The notes below the pieces were generated by a model that saw nothing but the letters and a program-made list of their open reading frames with translations, had not been told where the DNA came from and ran no database searches. A stretch of DNA of 64,000 nt from the NCBI GenBank assembly GCA_038144425.1, contig JAYQNS010000003.1, positions 709,544-773,543 on the forward strand, read 5' to 3'. The stretch comes from Salivita marina (GTDB lineage: Bacteria > Pseudomonadota > Gammaproteobacteria > Pseudomonadales > Azotimanducaceae). Made by a program: the position numbers and the translations under genes. The stretch's first letter is position 1. Every line of letters begins with the position of its first letter. Shown here piece after piece: positions 38,486 to 48,411 of the stretch.

Positions 38486-38992
38486 GTGCGTGCGCCCTTT
38501 CTGTGCCTGGCACCGCAGGATCATCACGCTGACATCTTGGCGCCGCTGGCGGCGGCCCTTGAAGCGCTCGGGCTTCGAGCCTTTGCCATCGATACGCTAG
38601 ATGCCCAAGGCCTGCCCCTTCCGCCGGAGGACGCCGAGGCCCGGGTACGCCTTGCCTTGATGGAACTGGACCAGCGCTGCGAACTGCTCCCCTGGGGCAA
38701 TGCCCTCTCCCTCGCTCTAAAGGTGTCTGAAAGCACAGCGCCCTATCTCTCGGGGCTCAGCGTCATTGCCGGAGAGGGTCGGAACCTAAGGCCTCAGACC
38801 ACCCTGCCCCTGGCCTATCTTGTACTTGAGGAAGCTTCCCTCATCGGGAGTGATCGGCAACGGGCCGTGGCGGAGGCTCTGGAGGCCGACCCAGTGGTCA
38901 CCCTCAACCTAGGCGCCGAGCCCCTGATCACCGCCGCCCATCATCTGGCCGATGCCCTTATGGGCATCGCGACCACCCGAAACCCTGTGTAA
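38486..38992 (+). CDS. Hypothetical protein, 168 residues
   Basis: GTG start 2 bp after the preceding stop, 10 bp before the next gene, so part of the same operon. Soluble alpha/beta-looking protein with two histidine pairs (PQDHHADIL, TAAHHLADAL) and no signal or membrane segment. I do not recognise the family. Its place behind a Zur operator makes a metal-related role possible, but that is only guilt by association. Confidence 0.65.
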   Translation: MRAPFLCLAPQDHHADILAPLAAALEALGLRAFAIDTLDAQGLPLPPEDAEARVRLALMELDQRCELLPWGNALSLALKVSESTAPYLSGLSVIAGEGRNLRPQTTLPLAYLVLEEASLIGSDRQRAVAEALEADPVVTLNLGAEPLITAAHHLADALMGIATTRNPV

Positions 38993-39002
38993 GGACTGGA
39001 CC

Positions 39003-40795
39003 ATGTCGATTCATTTTCCGGGCCAGGCCCGTCCCTTCCTCGCTCTTGCCTTGATCGTCCTTCTGAGCGCCTGCATCTCTACCCCGAAGGCGCCGCAGCC
39101 AAGCGCGGAGGCGCGCACGATCCGCCAGCTGCCCGAAGGGGAACTCATCGGTTTTATTGCGCCCTCTGGCGCCCAGGTGTGGCGCGGCCTTCCCTACGCC
39201 GCAGCGCCCACCGGGGAACTGCGCTGGCGCGCCCCCGGGCACCCGGGGCCTGGGAAGGCCGTCGCGAAGCCCTCGCCTTTGGCTCCGCCTGTCCGCAGAT
39301 CGCCTCCCCCCTCGGCGGCGCGCCGGACAACGTGATGGGGCAAATCTGGGGCGAGGAAGACTGTCTCTTTCTGAACGTCTACGCCCCGGGGGACGCCCAG
39401 GCCAAAGACGCCCTCCCGGTCATGGTATGGATCCACGGCGGGGGCAATAGCTCGGGCCACTCGGGCTTTTACGATGGCTCGAAGCTTGCGCAGGCGGAGT
39501 CCGTGGTGGTGGTCACCCTGAACTATCGCCTGGGCCCCCTGGGCTGGTTCCATCATGCTGCTCTTGGGGGAGAAAGCGCCGAGGACCGCTCCGGGAACTA
39601 TGGCACCCTCGATCTCGTGGCGGCGTTACGCTGGGTGCAAACCCGCATCGACGCCTTTGGGGGCGATCCGAAGAAGGTCACGATCTTCGGGGAGTCGGCC
39701 GGGGGCACGAATATTTCGTCTCTCCTCGTCGCCCCCAGCGCCCGGGGCCTTTTCCGCGGTGCCATCGAGCAGAGCGGTGGCCACGGCAGCGTCTCCCTCG
39801 CGGAGGCTAGCCATCTAACCGACGACCCCGAGCCCGGGATGAACGGCAGCAGCGGCGAAGTGGCCCTCACTCTTCTGGCCCAGGGCGATCCCGCTTGCGA
39901 CCGGGCCTGCGCCAAGGCCCGCTTAGCCGGAGCCGACCCCGAGGCCCTTGGACAAAAGCTCCGCGCCCTCACCGTCGCCGAACTCTTTGCGCTCTATGGC
40001 TCGGACGTACTGGGCCCCAATAATCCGGCGGTGCTGCGCGATGGCACGGTGCTGCCGGAGACGCCTTTCCTCGAGCGCTTTGCCGATGCCAGCAAGAGCG
40101 CCCCCGTTCCCATGATCTTCGGTACCAACCGAGACGAGAGCAAAATCTTCATGGCCTTCGACCCGCGTCAGGTCACCCGGGCCTTTGGCCTGCCCCTGTG
40201 GCCGAAGAACGTCGATCGCTACAACCTCATGGCCGAGTACAGCGCCCGGGCCTGGAAGCTTCGGGGGGTGGATGAGCCCGCGCGGCGCCGGCGCGAGGGC
40301 GGCTTTCCGGTCTGGACCTACCGCTGGGATTGGGATGAGCAGGGGCGGCGCCTGGGCCTCAACGTCACCCAGCTTTTAGGCGCGGCCCACGGCCTAGAGA
40401 TTCCCTTTGTCTTCAATCACTTTGACGTGGGCAGCCAGTCGGGCTTGCTCTACCACGAAGACAATGCCCCGGGTCGGGAGCGCCTGGCCCGACAGATGAT
40501 GGGCTACTGGGCGAGCTTCGCCCGGGATCTCGACCCCGGCACCGGGGGCGGGCTAGGCCCGCGCTGGCAGCCCTTCGAGGAAAGGCTAGCGGTGGGCCAC
40601 CTGCGCCTGGACACGGCGCCGGGGCCCGAGATGACCTCCGTGGCGGAAACGCTCGAGGGGCTTCTCGCCGATCTCGCCGCCGATCCCCGCCTCGATTCGG
40701 TCGCCGAGCGCTGCGCCGTGCTCGACAACGCGTTCCGCTACGACGGGGGCGACGCGCTGGAAACGGGACGGCGCTTGCTCGGCTGCGAGGGCTAG
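39003..40795 (+). CDS. Type B carboxylesterase lipoprotein, apparent frameshift
   Basis: Alpha/beta-hydrolase of the cholinesterase/carboxylesterase family, 597 residues when one base is restored in the C5 run 39232-39236 (joins WRAP to PGAWEGRREALAFG). Lipoprotein signal ALALIVLLSAC. Early block WRGLPYAAAPTGELRWRAP, oxyanion loop IHGGGNSSG, nucleophile elbow FGESAGGTNISS and EDCLFLNVYAP are all present; the acid is probably in FGTNRDES and the His in LGAAHGLEIPFVF. Exported ester hydrolase of unknown substrate at the end of the hisI-cysS run. Confidence 0.88.
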
Positions 40796-40805
40796 GGCCC
40801 CGGGG

Positions 40806-41420
40806 TTAATGCAATAGGCGGCTATCGCGCCCAAACTGGGCGCGCAGAAAGGCCATCTGGTCGCCGAGGATCCGGCCTGAGTTGATCAGAGCCAGGTACT
40901 CGGCAAAGTTCGGTACGTAGGGCAGGGCCCGAAGTTCGAGGCCCAGCTCCCGGAGGTGCCGGTCCCCCTTGTAGTGATTGCATCGCCGGCAGGCCGCGAC
41001 CACGTTTTCCCAGACGTCCGCCCCGCCTCGGGAACGCGGCATCACATGATCCCGGGATAGCTCGCTATCGGGAAAATGTTGCCCGCAGTACAGGCAATGG
41101 TTCTGATCCCGGCGAAACAGGGCCTTATTGGTCAGGGGGGGAACGCCCCGGGGCGCCCGGCCAATGGCGCCATCGGACGCGAGAATGCTATGGAGCGTCA
41201 GCGTGGTCGTTTCCCCGGTTAAGCGAGAACGACCGCCGCGGACCTCACAGACCGTTTCCCCGAGGGTCCAGACGATGAGCTCGCGCGCATGGAGACAGAC
41301 CGCTTCCTGCCAGGTGAGCCACTCTACCGGCTGTCCGGCGACGTTAACCCGAAGGATGGGGGGCACGCGGCCCCCAGCGAAGGCCGGTGAGCCCGGTTCC
41401 CGGAAAACGGGCGCCGTCAT
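40806..41420 (-). CDS. HNH endonuclease-domain protein
   Basis: 204 residues with a C-terminal-half HNH zinc nuclease module: paired Cys in CLYCGQHF, catalytic His in SRDHVMPRSRGG, Asn in WENVVAACRRCNHYKGDR with the second Cys pair. This is the stand-alone COG1403-type protein widely found on gammaproteobacterial chromosomes; not linked to a methylase or phage genes here. Role unknown. Confidence 0.88.
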   Translation of the reverse strand: MTAPVFREPGSPAFAGGRVPPILRVNVAGQPVEWLTWQEAVCLHARELIVWTLGETVCEVRGGRSRLTGETTTLTLHSILASDGAIGRAPRGVPPLTNKALFRRDQNHCLYCGQHFPDSELSRDHVMPRSRGGADVWENVVAACRRCNHYKGDRHLRELGLELRALPYVPNFAEYLALINSGRILGDQMAFLRAQFGRDSRLLH

Positions 41421-41594
41421 AGTGCTTCCCCTGTGCGTCCTGTGGCACCAACGGCCTCGACAGGCCTTGGGGTGATCGAGGCTTCCTTAAAGGCCGCTCG
41501 TGCTACAGGACCGCTGTGATCATGGCGTCGCGCTTCCGAGAGCGCAAGCACCCCCTACCCTGCCGCAGCGCCATGACGGAGAAATGACAAACCC

Positions 41595-42482
41595 CTAGGC
41601 GCGACGGCGCAGCACCATATTCGCGGTGAAAAGGGCCAGGCCCAGCCAGATCAGCCCGAAGGTCCACCACTGGGCGGGGTCGAAGGGTTCCCGAAAAACC
41701 CAGATGGCCAGCCCGAACTGGAGCGACGGGGCGAGGTACTGAAAGAAGCCCAGGGTGCCGAGGGCAAGACGCGTTGCTGCGCCCGCAAAGCACAGCAAGG
41801 GGAACATGGTGACCGGTCCCGCCAGCATAAGCATGGCCGCGTTTCCGGCACCACGCAAAAAAGCGCCCCCCTCCGGAAGGGTGAGGAGAAACATGACGGC
41901 CACCGGCAGTAGAAGCCAGGATTCCACGGTCAGCCCCACGAAGGCATCCACAGCGAGCTGCTTACGCAAAAGCCCGTAGACGGCGAAGGAACCGGCGAGG
42001 GCTAGGCCCAGCCAGGGCACGGCGCCGAAACGCACCACTTCGTTCAGTACCCCGAGGCTTGCCACGGCCATAGCGATAAGCTGTAGAGGCCTGGGGCGCT
42101 CCTTCAGCACCACCATGCCCAGGGCCAGGCTCACGAGGGGATTAATGAAGTAGCCAAGGGATGCCTCAAGCACCCGAGCATCGAGAATGGCGAGGACGAA
42201 GATCAGCCAGTTCCCTCCAATGAGGGTGCCGGTCACGAGCAGCGTGAGGGCAACCTTCGGGGTGGTGAGCACCGCCTTTAAGCGCCCGAAGCCCCGGGTG
42301 AGCGCAAGGATGGGGATGAGCAGCAGAGCCGTCCAAAGCACGCGATGGGCCACGATCTCAAAGGCCCCTACCCCCTCCAGCAAACGAAAATACAGGGGCG
42401 CCAGGCCCCAGAAGCCGTAGGCCAGGACGGCGAAGAGCCCGCCGGCGAGGGCCGTGCGGGAGGCGGAAGAGGCGGCATGCAT
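41595..42482 (-). CDS. rarD: RarD-type EamA transporter
   Basis: Ten-helix drug/metabolite exporter-superfamily protein, 295 residues. Recognised from AVLAYGFWGLAPLYFRLLEG at the start, AHRVLWTALLL, LIGGNWLIFVLAI, LEASLGYFINPLVSLALG and QYLAPSLQFGLAIWVFREPF, all typical of RarD. ATG 42482 is used; an in-frame TTG lies two codons upstream. Substrate unproven. A 174-bp non-coding gap lies between it and the HNH gene; I see nothing firm there beyond a GGCCT-CGAC-AGGCC hairpin at 41453-41466. Confidence 0.88.
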   Translation of the reverse strand: MHAASSASRTALAGGLFAVLAYGFWGLAPLYFRLLEGVGAFEIVAHRVLWTALLLIPILALTRGFGRLKAVLTTPKVALTLLVTGTLIGGNWLIFVLAILDARVLEASLGYFINPLVSLALGMVVLKERPRPLQLIAMAVASLGVLNEVVRFGAVPWLGLALAGSFAVYGLLRKQLAVDAFVGLTVESWLLLPVAVMFLLTLPEGGAFLRGAGNAAMLMLAGPVTMFPLLCFAGAATRLALGTLGFFQYLAPSLQFGLAIWVFREPFDPAQWWTFGLIWLGLALFTANMVLRRRA

Positions 42483-42521
42483 GGTCAAAGCGCTCGTGGC
42501 AACAGCGGGCGGGCCGGGAGC

Positions 42522-42992
42522 TTACGCCGATCGCTTTTCCCGAGCCATGATCATTTTCCACTGCTCCGCCGTGACGGGCATGATGGACAAGCGATTGCCA
42601 CGACGCACGAGGGGAATTTCTGTGAGGTCTGGGTCGGCCTTTAGCTCCGCCAGGGTGATGGGGCGCTTCGTTTTCCGAACAAAGCGGACGTCCACAAGGA
42701 ACCACCGGGGGTCCTCCGGATCGCTCTTGGCATCAAAGTGCTTGTCCTTCGGGTCAAAAGCTGTGAAGTCCGGGTAGGCGGCGCTGGCCACCTCCGCGAT
42801 GCCGTAGATGCCGGGGACCTCGCAGTTCGAGTGATAAAACAAGATGCGGTCCTTGAGCTTCATCTGATCACGCATGAAGTTCCGAGCCTGATAGTTGCGC
42901 ACCCCATCCCAGGGCTCGCGCTGCTCCGGACGCGCTTCCAGATCGTCGATACTGAATTCTTCCGGTTCGGACTTCATGAGCCAGTAAGCCAC
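42522..42992 (-). CDS. EVE-domain protein
   Basis: 156 residues, single EVE (PUA-like) domain: YWLMKSEPEEFSIDDLEA at the N-terminus, GVRNYQARNFMRDQMKLKDRILFYHSN and PGIYGIAEVAS. These domains bind modified bases in RNA or DNA. GTG at 42992 is chosen because AAGGAG is six bases upstream; the earlier TTG in frame lies before the ribosome site. Confidence 0.9.
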   Translation of the reverse strand: MAYWLMKSEPEEFSIDDLEARPEQREPWDGVRNYQARNFMRDQMKLKDRILFYHSNCEVPGIYGIAEVASAAYPDFTAFDPKDKHFDAKSDPEDPRWFLVDVRFVRKTKRPITLAELKADPDLTEIPLVRRGNRLSIMPVTAEQWKMIMAREKRSA

Positions 42993-43126
42993 GGCGCACT
43001 CCTTATTCAACGGCGGCGCCTATGATCGCGGGGCGCGGCCCCGGGCTCAAGGGGCGAGCTGTGCTAGCCTTGCGCCTCTCTCATCGAGGGCCGCGGGGGC
43101 GGGGGCGACGGGACGAGGAGTCCACC

Positions 43127-44680
43127 GTGAATCATCAACGCCGCCTGGTGCTCGTGCTCGGCGATCAGCTGTCCCTGAACCTTTCCAGCCTGGCTGGCGC
43201 CCCGCCGAAGGACTGCACCGTGCTCATGGCCGAGGTGGGCGCCGAGGTCGGCTACGCGCCCCATCACGCCAAGAAGCTGGCGCTCCTCTTCAGCGCCATG
43301 CGCCACCACGCCGAGCGCCTCCGCGCCGCGGGCTACCGAGTGGACTACGTGACGCTGGACGATCCAGCCAACGCCCAGAGCCTCCCGGACGAGCTGGAGC
43401 GCGCCTACGCCCGCCTGGGGCCCTTTGAGGAAGTCGTGGTGACGCGCCCCGGGGAGTGGCGGGTGCAGGAGACCCTCGATGCCCTGCGCGACAGCGGCGC
43501 CCTCCCCTTGCGCTGGGAGGAAGATGATCGCTTCTTCGCGAGCCGCGAGGATTTCGCCCGCTGGGCCAAGGGGCGCAAGCAGCTGCGCATGGAGTATTTC
43601 TACCGGGCGCTACGGCGAAAGACTGGACTGCTCATGGAGGGGGACCAGCCCGCGGGGGGGCAATGGAACTTCGACGCCGACAATCGGCAAGGCTGGCCGA
43701 AGAAGGCGGCGGATCGCCCCGTGGTCCCGGCGCCCTACGCCGTGGCCCCGGACGACACGACGGAAGGAGTGCTCTCCCTGATCGAAGGGGCGTGCCCCGA
43801 CGCCTTCGGCGAGCTCAGGCCCTTCAGCTATGCCGTTACCGCGGAGGACGCCGAGCGCGTGCTCGCCCATTTTATCGAGACGCGGCTGGCGAACTTCGGT
43901 ACCTACCAGGACGCTATGGCCGAAGGCGATCCTTGGCTTTTCCATAGCCACATCGCCCTCTATCTGAATATCGGTCTGCTGGACCCCCGGGGCTGCTGCG
44001 AGGCTGCCGAGGCCGCCTACCGCGCCGGCAAGGCCCCGCTAAATGCGGTGGAGGGCTTTATTCGGCAGATCCTTGGCTGGCGGGAATTCGTGCGCGGCAT
44101 CTACTGGCACTTCATGCCAGGCTATGAAGCCGTGAACGCGCTCGAGGCTAAGCGCCCCCTCCCCGCCTTCTACTGGAGCGGGGAAACGAAGATGGCCTGC
44201 GTGGCGGAGGCAGTCCGTAGCACGCGCACCCACGGCTATGCCCATCACATCCAACGGCTCATGGTGACGGGGAACTTCGCCCTGCTGGCCGGCCTTGACC
44301 CTCAGGAAGTCTCGGCGTGGTACTTGGGGGTCTACGTCGATGCCTTTGAGTGGGTGGAACTGCCCAACGTCGTAGGCATGGCCCTCTTCGCCGACGGCGG
44401 GCAGCTGGCCTCCAAGCCCTACGCCGCTTCAGGGAAATATATCGACCGTATGTCGAACTACTGCAAGGGTTGCGCCTACACCCCGAAGGAGACGCTGGGC
44501 CCCACGGCCTGCCCCTTTAATGCCCTCTACTGGGACTTTTTGGAACGGCACCCGCAGCGCCTGGGGAAGAACCCCCGGCTGGGCATGATCTATCGGAGCC
44601 TAGAGAAAATGGCGCCGGAGAAGCGGGCGGCCACCCGGGCCAAAGCCGCTGAGCTGCTTGAGACCCTAGAGCTGCTCTAG
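43127..44680 (+). CDS. Iron-sulfur bacterial (6-4) photolyase/cryptochrome, PhrB-type
   Basis: Light-driven DNA repair flavoprotein of the FeS-BCP group. 517 residues: RLVLVLGDQLSLNLSSL N-terminal alpha/beta domain, FAD-binding helical domain with GWREFVRGIYWHFMPGY and THGYAHHIQRLMVTGNFALL, and four cluster cysteines at about 357 (MACVAEA), 445 and 448 (YCKGC) and 460 (TACPF), spaced as in PhrB. GTG at 43127 follows GAGGAG by six bases; the longer frame upstream is rejected. Converges with ubiG, 4-bp overlap. Confidence 0.93.
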   Translation: MNHQRRLVLVLGDQLSLNLSSLAGAPPKDCTVLMAEVGAEVGYAPHHAKKLALLFSAMRHHAERLRAAGYRVDYVTLDDPANAQSLPDELERAYARLGPFEEVVVTRPGEWRVQETLDALRDSGALPLRWEEDDRFFASREDFARWAKGRKQLRMEYFYRALRRKTGLLMEGDQPAGGQWNFDADNRQGWPKKAADRPVVPAPYAVAPDDTTEGVLSLIEGACPDAFGELRPFSYAVTAEDAERVLAHFIETRLANFGTYQDAMAEGDPWLFHSHIALYLNIGLLDPRGCCEAAEAAYRAGKAPLNAVEGFIRQILGWREFVRGIYWHFMPGYEAVNALEAKRPLPAFYWSGETKMACVAEAVRSTRTHGYAHHIQRLMVTGNFALLAGLDPQEVSAWYLGVYVDAFEWVELPNVVGMALFADGGQLASKPYAASGKYIDRMSNYCKGCAYTPKETLGPTACPFNALYWDFLERHPQRLGKNPRLGMIYRSLEKMAPEKRAATRAKAAELLETLELL

Positions 44681-45422
44681 GGCCCCGGGCTTTTCTCCGC
44701 CATCACCATGTAGTTCACCCCCACCCAGGGGGTGAGGGCCATGCGCCGGGACCAGGGATTCACCCGAACCCCGGTGCGCGCCATCACCATCAGCCCGCCC
44801 CGATCGAGGTGGCTTGCAAGCTCCGACGGTTTCACGAAGCGGCCCCACTGGTGCGTGCCCTTGGGTAGCACCCGGGCCACGTACTCGGCCCCCACAATGC
44901 CAATCACAAAGCCGGCGAGGGTGCGGTTCAGGGTCGCCACGAAAAGGTGGCCCCCGGTGCCACGAGCGCCGTCACCGCGTTCAGAAAGCTCGAAAGATCG
45001 GCCACGTGCTCGACCACTTCCATGTTCAGCACGACGTCAAAGCGGGCCCCCTCCGCCGCGAGCGTTTCCGCCGCGCAGTGACGATAATCGATGGCGAGGT
45101 TCTGCTGGGCGCTATGGAGCCGGGCCACCTCCACGTTCTTCACCGTCATGTCGATGGCGGTAACCGAGGCGCCGGCTCGGGCCATGGCCTCCGCCAGCAG
45201 CCCGCCCCCGCAACCTATGTCGAGCACAGATATCCCTGCTAGGGGTGCCGGGGTTTTCCAGCCGAGGCCAAGCCTTTCGATGATCCACCGGGCCCGCAGG
45301 CGATTGAGCACGTGCAGAGGCCAGAAGGGTCCGCTTTCGTCCCACCACTGATCGGCGAGGCGGGTGTAGAAGGCCTGCTCTTCCGGATCGATGCTGGCCA
45401 CCGAGGGTAGGGACTCGCTCAC
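44677..45422 (-). CDS. ubiG: Ubiquinone biosynthesis O-methyltransferase UbiG, apparent frameshift
   Basis: SAM-dependent methyltransferase for both O-methylations of ubiquinone. 248 residues after one base is restored in the C5 run 44951-44955, which joins LVAPG to GHLFVATLNRTLAGF. SAM motif VLDIGCGGGLLAEAMA, NMEVVEHV, and the UbiG-specific ADQWWDESGPFWPLHVLN and C-terminal DRGGLMVMARTGVRVNPW. GTG start overlaps the nei stop (GTGA). Confidence 0.93.
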
Positions 45423-46248
45423 AACGCGGGCTCCTGCTGGCAATGAGGACAGAGATAAAGACGTCGCCCGTCAAAGGTGATGCGGCGGATCGGCGCTTCG
45501 CACTCGGGACAGGGCAACTCTTCCCGGTTGAACACCCAGTGCCGGGCCTGCTGCCACCCTTCACTGACGCGGCGCCGCGCCCTCACCCAACTTTTCGGCG
45601 CCGTCTCCCCGCCGGTGCGGTAGGCCCGCTCTGCCAGCTGGGTCATGGCCCGGGAGAGGCGACCGGCGGCCGCCGGGTCCAGGTCTCCGGCCCGCCGGGC
45701 GGGGTGGAGGCGCGCGGCAAAAGAATTTCGCTGCGCAGATAATTCCCGAGCCCAGCGACGAAGGGCTGGTGCATGAGCAGAGCCCCCACGGGCTTCCGGG
45801 CAAAGCGCCGGTCCGCAAGGCGCGCTCGCAACCGCGCGGGCGTGGTTTCGCCGTGGAAGATGTCCGGGCCGAGGCGACTCAGGAAGGGGTGGCTCTGCCA
45901 TTCCCCGGGAGCCAGGATCGATATATCCGAAGCGCTATAGAGAAGCGCGGCTTCCTCGGCGTTTTCAAGCACCACGCGCAGGGAGCGCTTCGTCTCCGGC
46001 CGGCTGCCGCTGGGGACGATCATCCAGCGCCCGTAAAGCTGATTATGGGAATAGAGCTGCCACCCCCCCGCGAACTCCGTGAGCATGGCCTTGCCCCAGG
46101 GCCGCACGGCCACAATCGGCCGACCCGCCAACGCTTTCCCCCGACGACGCAGATCCGCCCGGTGGAACCAAAGGGTGGTAAGGGGCCGCTCAAGGAGCGC
46201 CGCGCCGAGGGCATCGGCGGCCCGGCGAATCTCCGGACCTTCCGGCAC
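45419..46248 (-). CDS. nei: Endonuclease VIII (Nei), apparent frameshift
   Basis: DNA glycosylase/AP lyase for oxidised pyrimidines. After the initiator, Pro and Glu form the catalytic N-terminus (PEGPEIRRAADAL). LYSHNQLYGRW, LLYSASDISIL and GLGNYLRSEIL match Nei rather than MutM. A base is missing in the A4 run 45719-45722; restored, EILFAARLHP continues to the helix-two-turn-helix end and the zinc finger CPEC ... CPHC. 276 residues. GTG start directly abuts the glutathione peroxidase stop. Confidence 0.93.
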
Positions 46249-46832
46249 TAGGGCGCGCTCTGCAAGGCCACGGGGGCCGCCAGGGCCTGCTGCACGGCCG
46301 CCTCGAGGGCCGGAGCTTCCGGGTCCATGGCGCTGGGGAAATCGGCGACCACCTGCCCATCACGCCCCACGAGGTACTTATGGAAGTTCCACCCCGGATA
46401 GCGCCCGGCGGCCTCAGCGAGATCCTGAAATAGGGGGTGCGGCGTCTTTGGCCCCGCGTGGAGCTTGCTCAACATGGGGAAGCTCACCCCGTAGTTCACC
46501 CGGCACACCTGCTCGGTCCGCTCAGCGCTTTTGAACTCCTGCCCTCCAAAGTCCCCTGAGGGGGCGCCGAGCACCACAAAGCCCTGTTTTTGATAGCGCG
46601 CATAGAGGCGCTCTAGCCCTGCGAACTGGGGCGTAAAGCCACATTGGCTCGCCGTATTGACGATCAGCAGCACCTGCCCGCGATAGCGCTCGCAGAGGTC
46701 TAGGCGCTCCCGCTTACCAAGGGTTTCCACCTCGTGGGCCAGCACCCCGCAGTCCGCGGCGGCCGCGGTGACGGGCGTCGCGAGAATTGCGCTTAGGGTC
46801 AGGGCAAGGAAAGACGCTAGGCAACGCTTCAT
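46248..46832 (-). CDS. Periplasmic glutathione peroxidase family protein
   Basis: Thiol peroxidase of the GPx fold, 194 residues with a cleavable signal peptide (LASFLALTLSAILATPVTAAAA). Peroxidatic Cys in NTASQCGFTPQF, Gln in SGDFGGQEF and Trp in WNFHKYLV form the catalytic triad; a non-selenium form. Start ATG 46832 begins the signal peptide; the longer frame upstream is not used. Operon with nei and ubiG. Confidence 0.92.
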   Translation of the reverse strand: MKRCLASFLALTLSAILATPVTAAAADCGVLAHEVETLGKRERLDLCERYRGQVLLIVNTASQCGFTPQFAGLERLYARYQKQGFVVLGAPSGDFGGQEFKSAERTEQVCRVNYGVSFPMLSKLHAGPKTPHPLFQDLAEAAGRYPGWNFHKYLVGRDGQVVADFPSAMDPEAPALEAAVQQALAAPVALQSAP

Positions 46833-46985
46833 GGAAGCTCCAAGGGGATGAGGGGTACGCGCCCGCGTGGCCGCATCATCGCGCCCCAAGGAAAAAATGC
46901 AAGGGGCCCGGCCTTGCTAGGACCCGGACGCAGCGCTACCCAACCGACTACAATGGCCTTTTGCGAAGACCGGATCCGCCCGACC

Positions 46986-47861
46986 ATGGCTCAGCTCACC
47001 GACATTTTGCCCTACCTGGACGTCGAGCCCCTGGAGGCTCATCTGTTTCGGGGGCAAAACGACGCCAGCACGCCCCATGTATTCGGGGGCCAGGTCCTGG
47101 CCCAAGCCATCAGCGCGGCCTATCACACGGTGGCTGGGGACCGAATCCTCCATTCCCTTCACAGCTACTTCATCCGCGCCGGCGACTGGAATCGCCCCAT
47201 CGTTTACGACGTGGAGCGCATTCGCGACGGCAAGAGCTTCACCACTCGCCGAGTGCTCGCGCTCCAGGACGGGCGGGCCATCCTCAGCATGGATGCGTCC
47301 TTCCAAACGGACGAAGACGGCCTGGAACACGCGCGGACGGCCCCAGCGGTCGCGAAGCCCGAAGACCTTCGCAGCGATTACGACCGCTATCGGAAGCTTG
47401 CCGAGCAGCACCCGCGCATTGGGCGCTTTGCCTTTCGCTACGAGGCCATCGAGAGCCGGCAAGTGGAGGGCATTCTCATGACCGACCCCCGCCCCTACCC
47501 GCCGCATAAAAATACCTGGATGAGGACCAATGGGCCGCTAAGCGATCGGTTAAGCCAGCACCAGGCCGTGCTCGCCTATCTGTCGGATATGGATTTCATG
47601 AGCACGAGCATGCTGCCCCATGGCCGGTCCCCGGCGGGAGGCGACACCATCCAGGGCGCCAGCCTCGATCACTCGCTCTGGTTCCACCGCCCCTTCCGGG
47701 CCGATGAATGGCTGCTTTTCGAAAAGGAATCCCCGAACGCCCATGGCGCCCGGGGCTTCGTGCGAGGGCACTTCTACACTGAGGACGGCACCCTGGTGGC
47801 CTCGGCCATGCAGGAGTGCCTCATACGGCCCCGCCCCGATGGGGTGAAGCGGAAGGGCTAG
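46986..47861 (+). CDS. tesB: Acyl-CoA thioesterase II
   Basis: Double hot-dog thioesterase releasing free fatty acids from acyl-CoA. 291 residues: FRGQNDASTPHVFGGQVLAQAI in the first fold, YLSDMDFMSTSMLPHG with the catalytic-Asp region, GASLDHSLWFHRPFRADEWLLF and VASAMQECLIRP. ATG 46986 gives the standard length; an in-frame ATG at 46953 is a less likely start. Divergent from glutathione peroxidase, convergent with peroxiredoxin (4-bp overlap). Confidence 0.94.
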   Translation: MAQLTDILPYLDVEPLEAHLFRGQNDASTPHVFGGQVLAQAISAAYHTVAGDRILHSLHSYFIRAGDWNRPIVYDVERIRDGKSFTTRRVLALQDGRAILSMDASFQTDEDGLEHARTAPAVAKPEDLRSDYDRYRKLAEQHPRIGRFAFRYEAIESRQVEGILMTDPRPYPPHKNTWMRTNGPLSDRLSQHQAVLAYLSDMDFMSTSMLPHGRSPAGGDTIQGASLDHSLWFHRPFRADEWLLFEKESPNAHGARGFVRGHFYTEDGTLVASAMQECLIRPRPDGVKRKG

Positions 47862-48334
47862 AGCGCTTCGAGGACCGCCTCAGCTTTACTCACCTCGAAC
47901 TGCCCCGGCGCTTCCACGGCGAGGTGGGTGATCACCCCATCTTCAGCGACGAGGGCAAAGCGCTGAGAGCGCACGCCCAGGCCAAAGCCGCTGGCGTCCA
48001 TGGTGAGGTCCAAGGCCTTGGAGAAGCCCGCATCCCAGTCCGACACCATGAGCAGCTCTTCCGCATTCGCGCCCTTGCCCCAGGCGTCCATGACGAAGGC
48101 GTCATTCACGGACAGGCAGGCAATGGCGTCTACGCCCTTGTCCTTGATCTTATCTGCGAGCGCCACGAAGCCCGGCAGGTGCGCCATGGAGCAGGTCGGG
48201 GTAAAGGCGCCGGGAACGGCGAAAAGCACCACCTTCTTGCCTGCGAAGAGCTCATCGGTGGAGAGATCCTGGGGACCTTTCTCACCCATGATCTTGAGGG
48301 TCGCGCTCGGGATCTTATCGCCAACAGCGGCCAT
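47858..48334 (-). CDS. Peroxiredoxin, Prx5 type
   Basis: Cytosolic thiol peroxidase, 158 residues. Peroxidatic Cys in PGAFTPTCSMAHLPGF; the Prx5 pattern continues with ACLSVNDAFVMDAWGK and GLGVRSQRFALVAEDGVI. A second cysteine (IACLS) is present, but the resolving mode cannot be decided. GGAGG-rich ribosome site before the ATG. Confidence 0.94.
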   Translation of the reverse strand: MAAVGDKIPSATLKIMGEKGPQDLSTDELFAGKKVVLFAVPGAFTPTCSMAHLPGFVALADKIKDKGVDAIACLSVNDAFVMDAWGKGANAEELLMVSDWDAGFSKALDLTMDASGFGLGVRSQRFALVAEDGVITHLAVEAPGQFEVSKAEAVLEAL

Positions 48335-48411
48335 AGGGGCCTCCTTTACGTTTGTAGGGAAAAAACAACTTCGGCGGTAAGCCTAACGCGCGGCGCACCG
48401 CAGCGCCTAGC

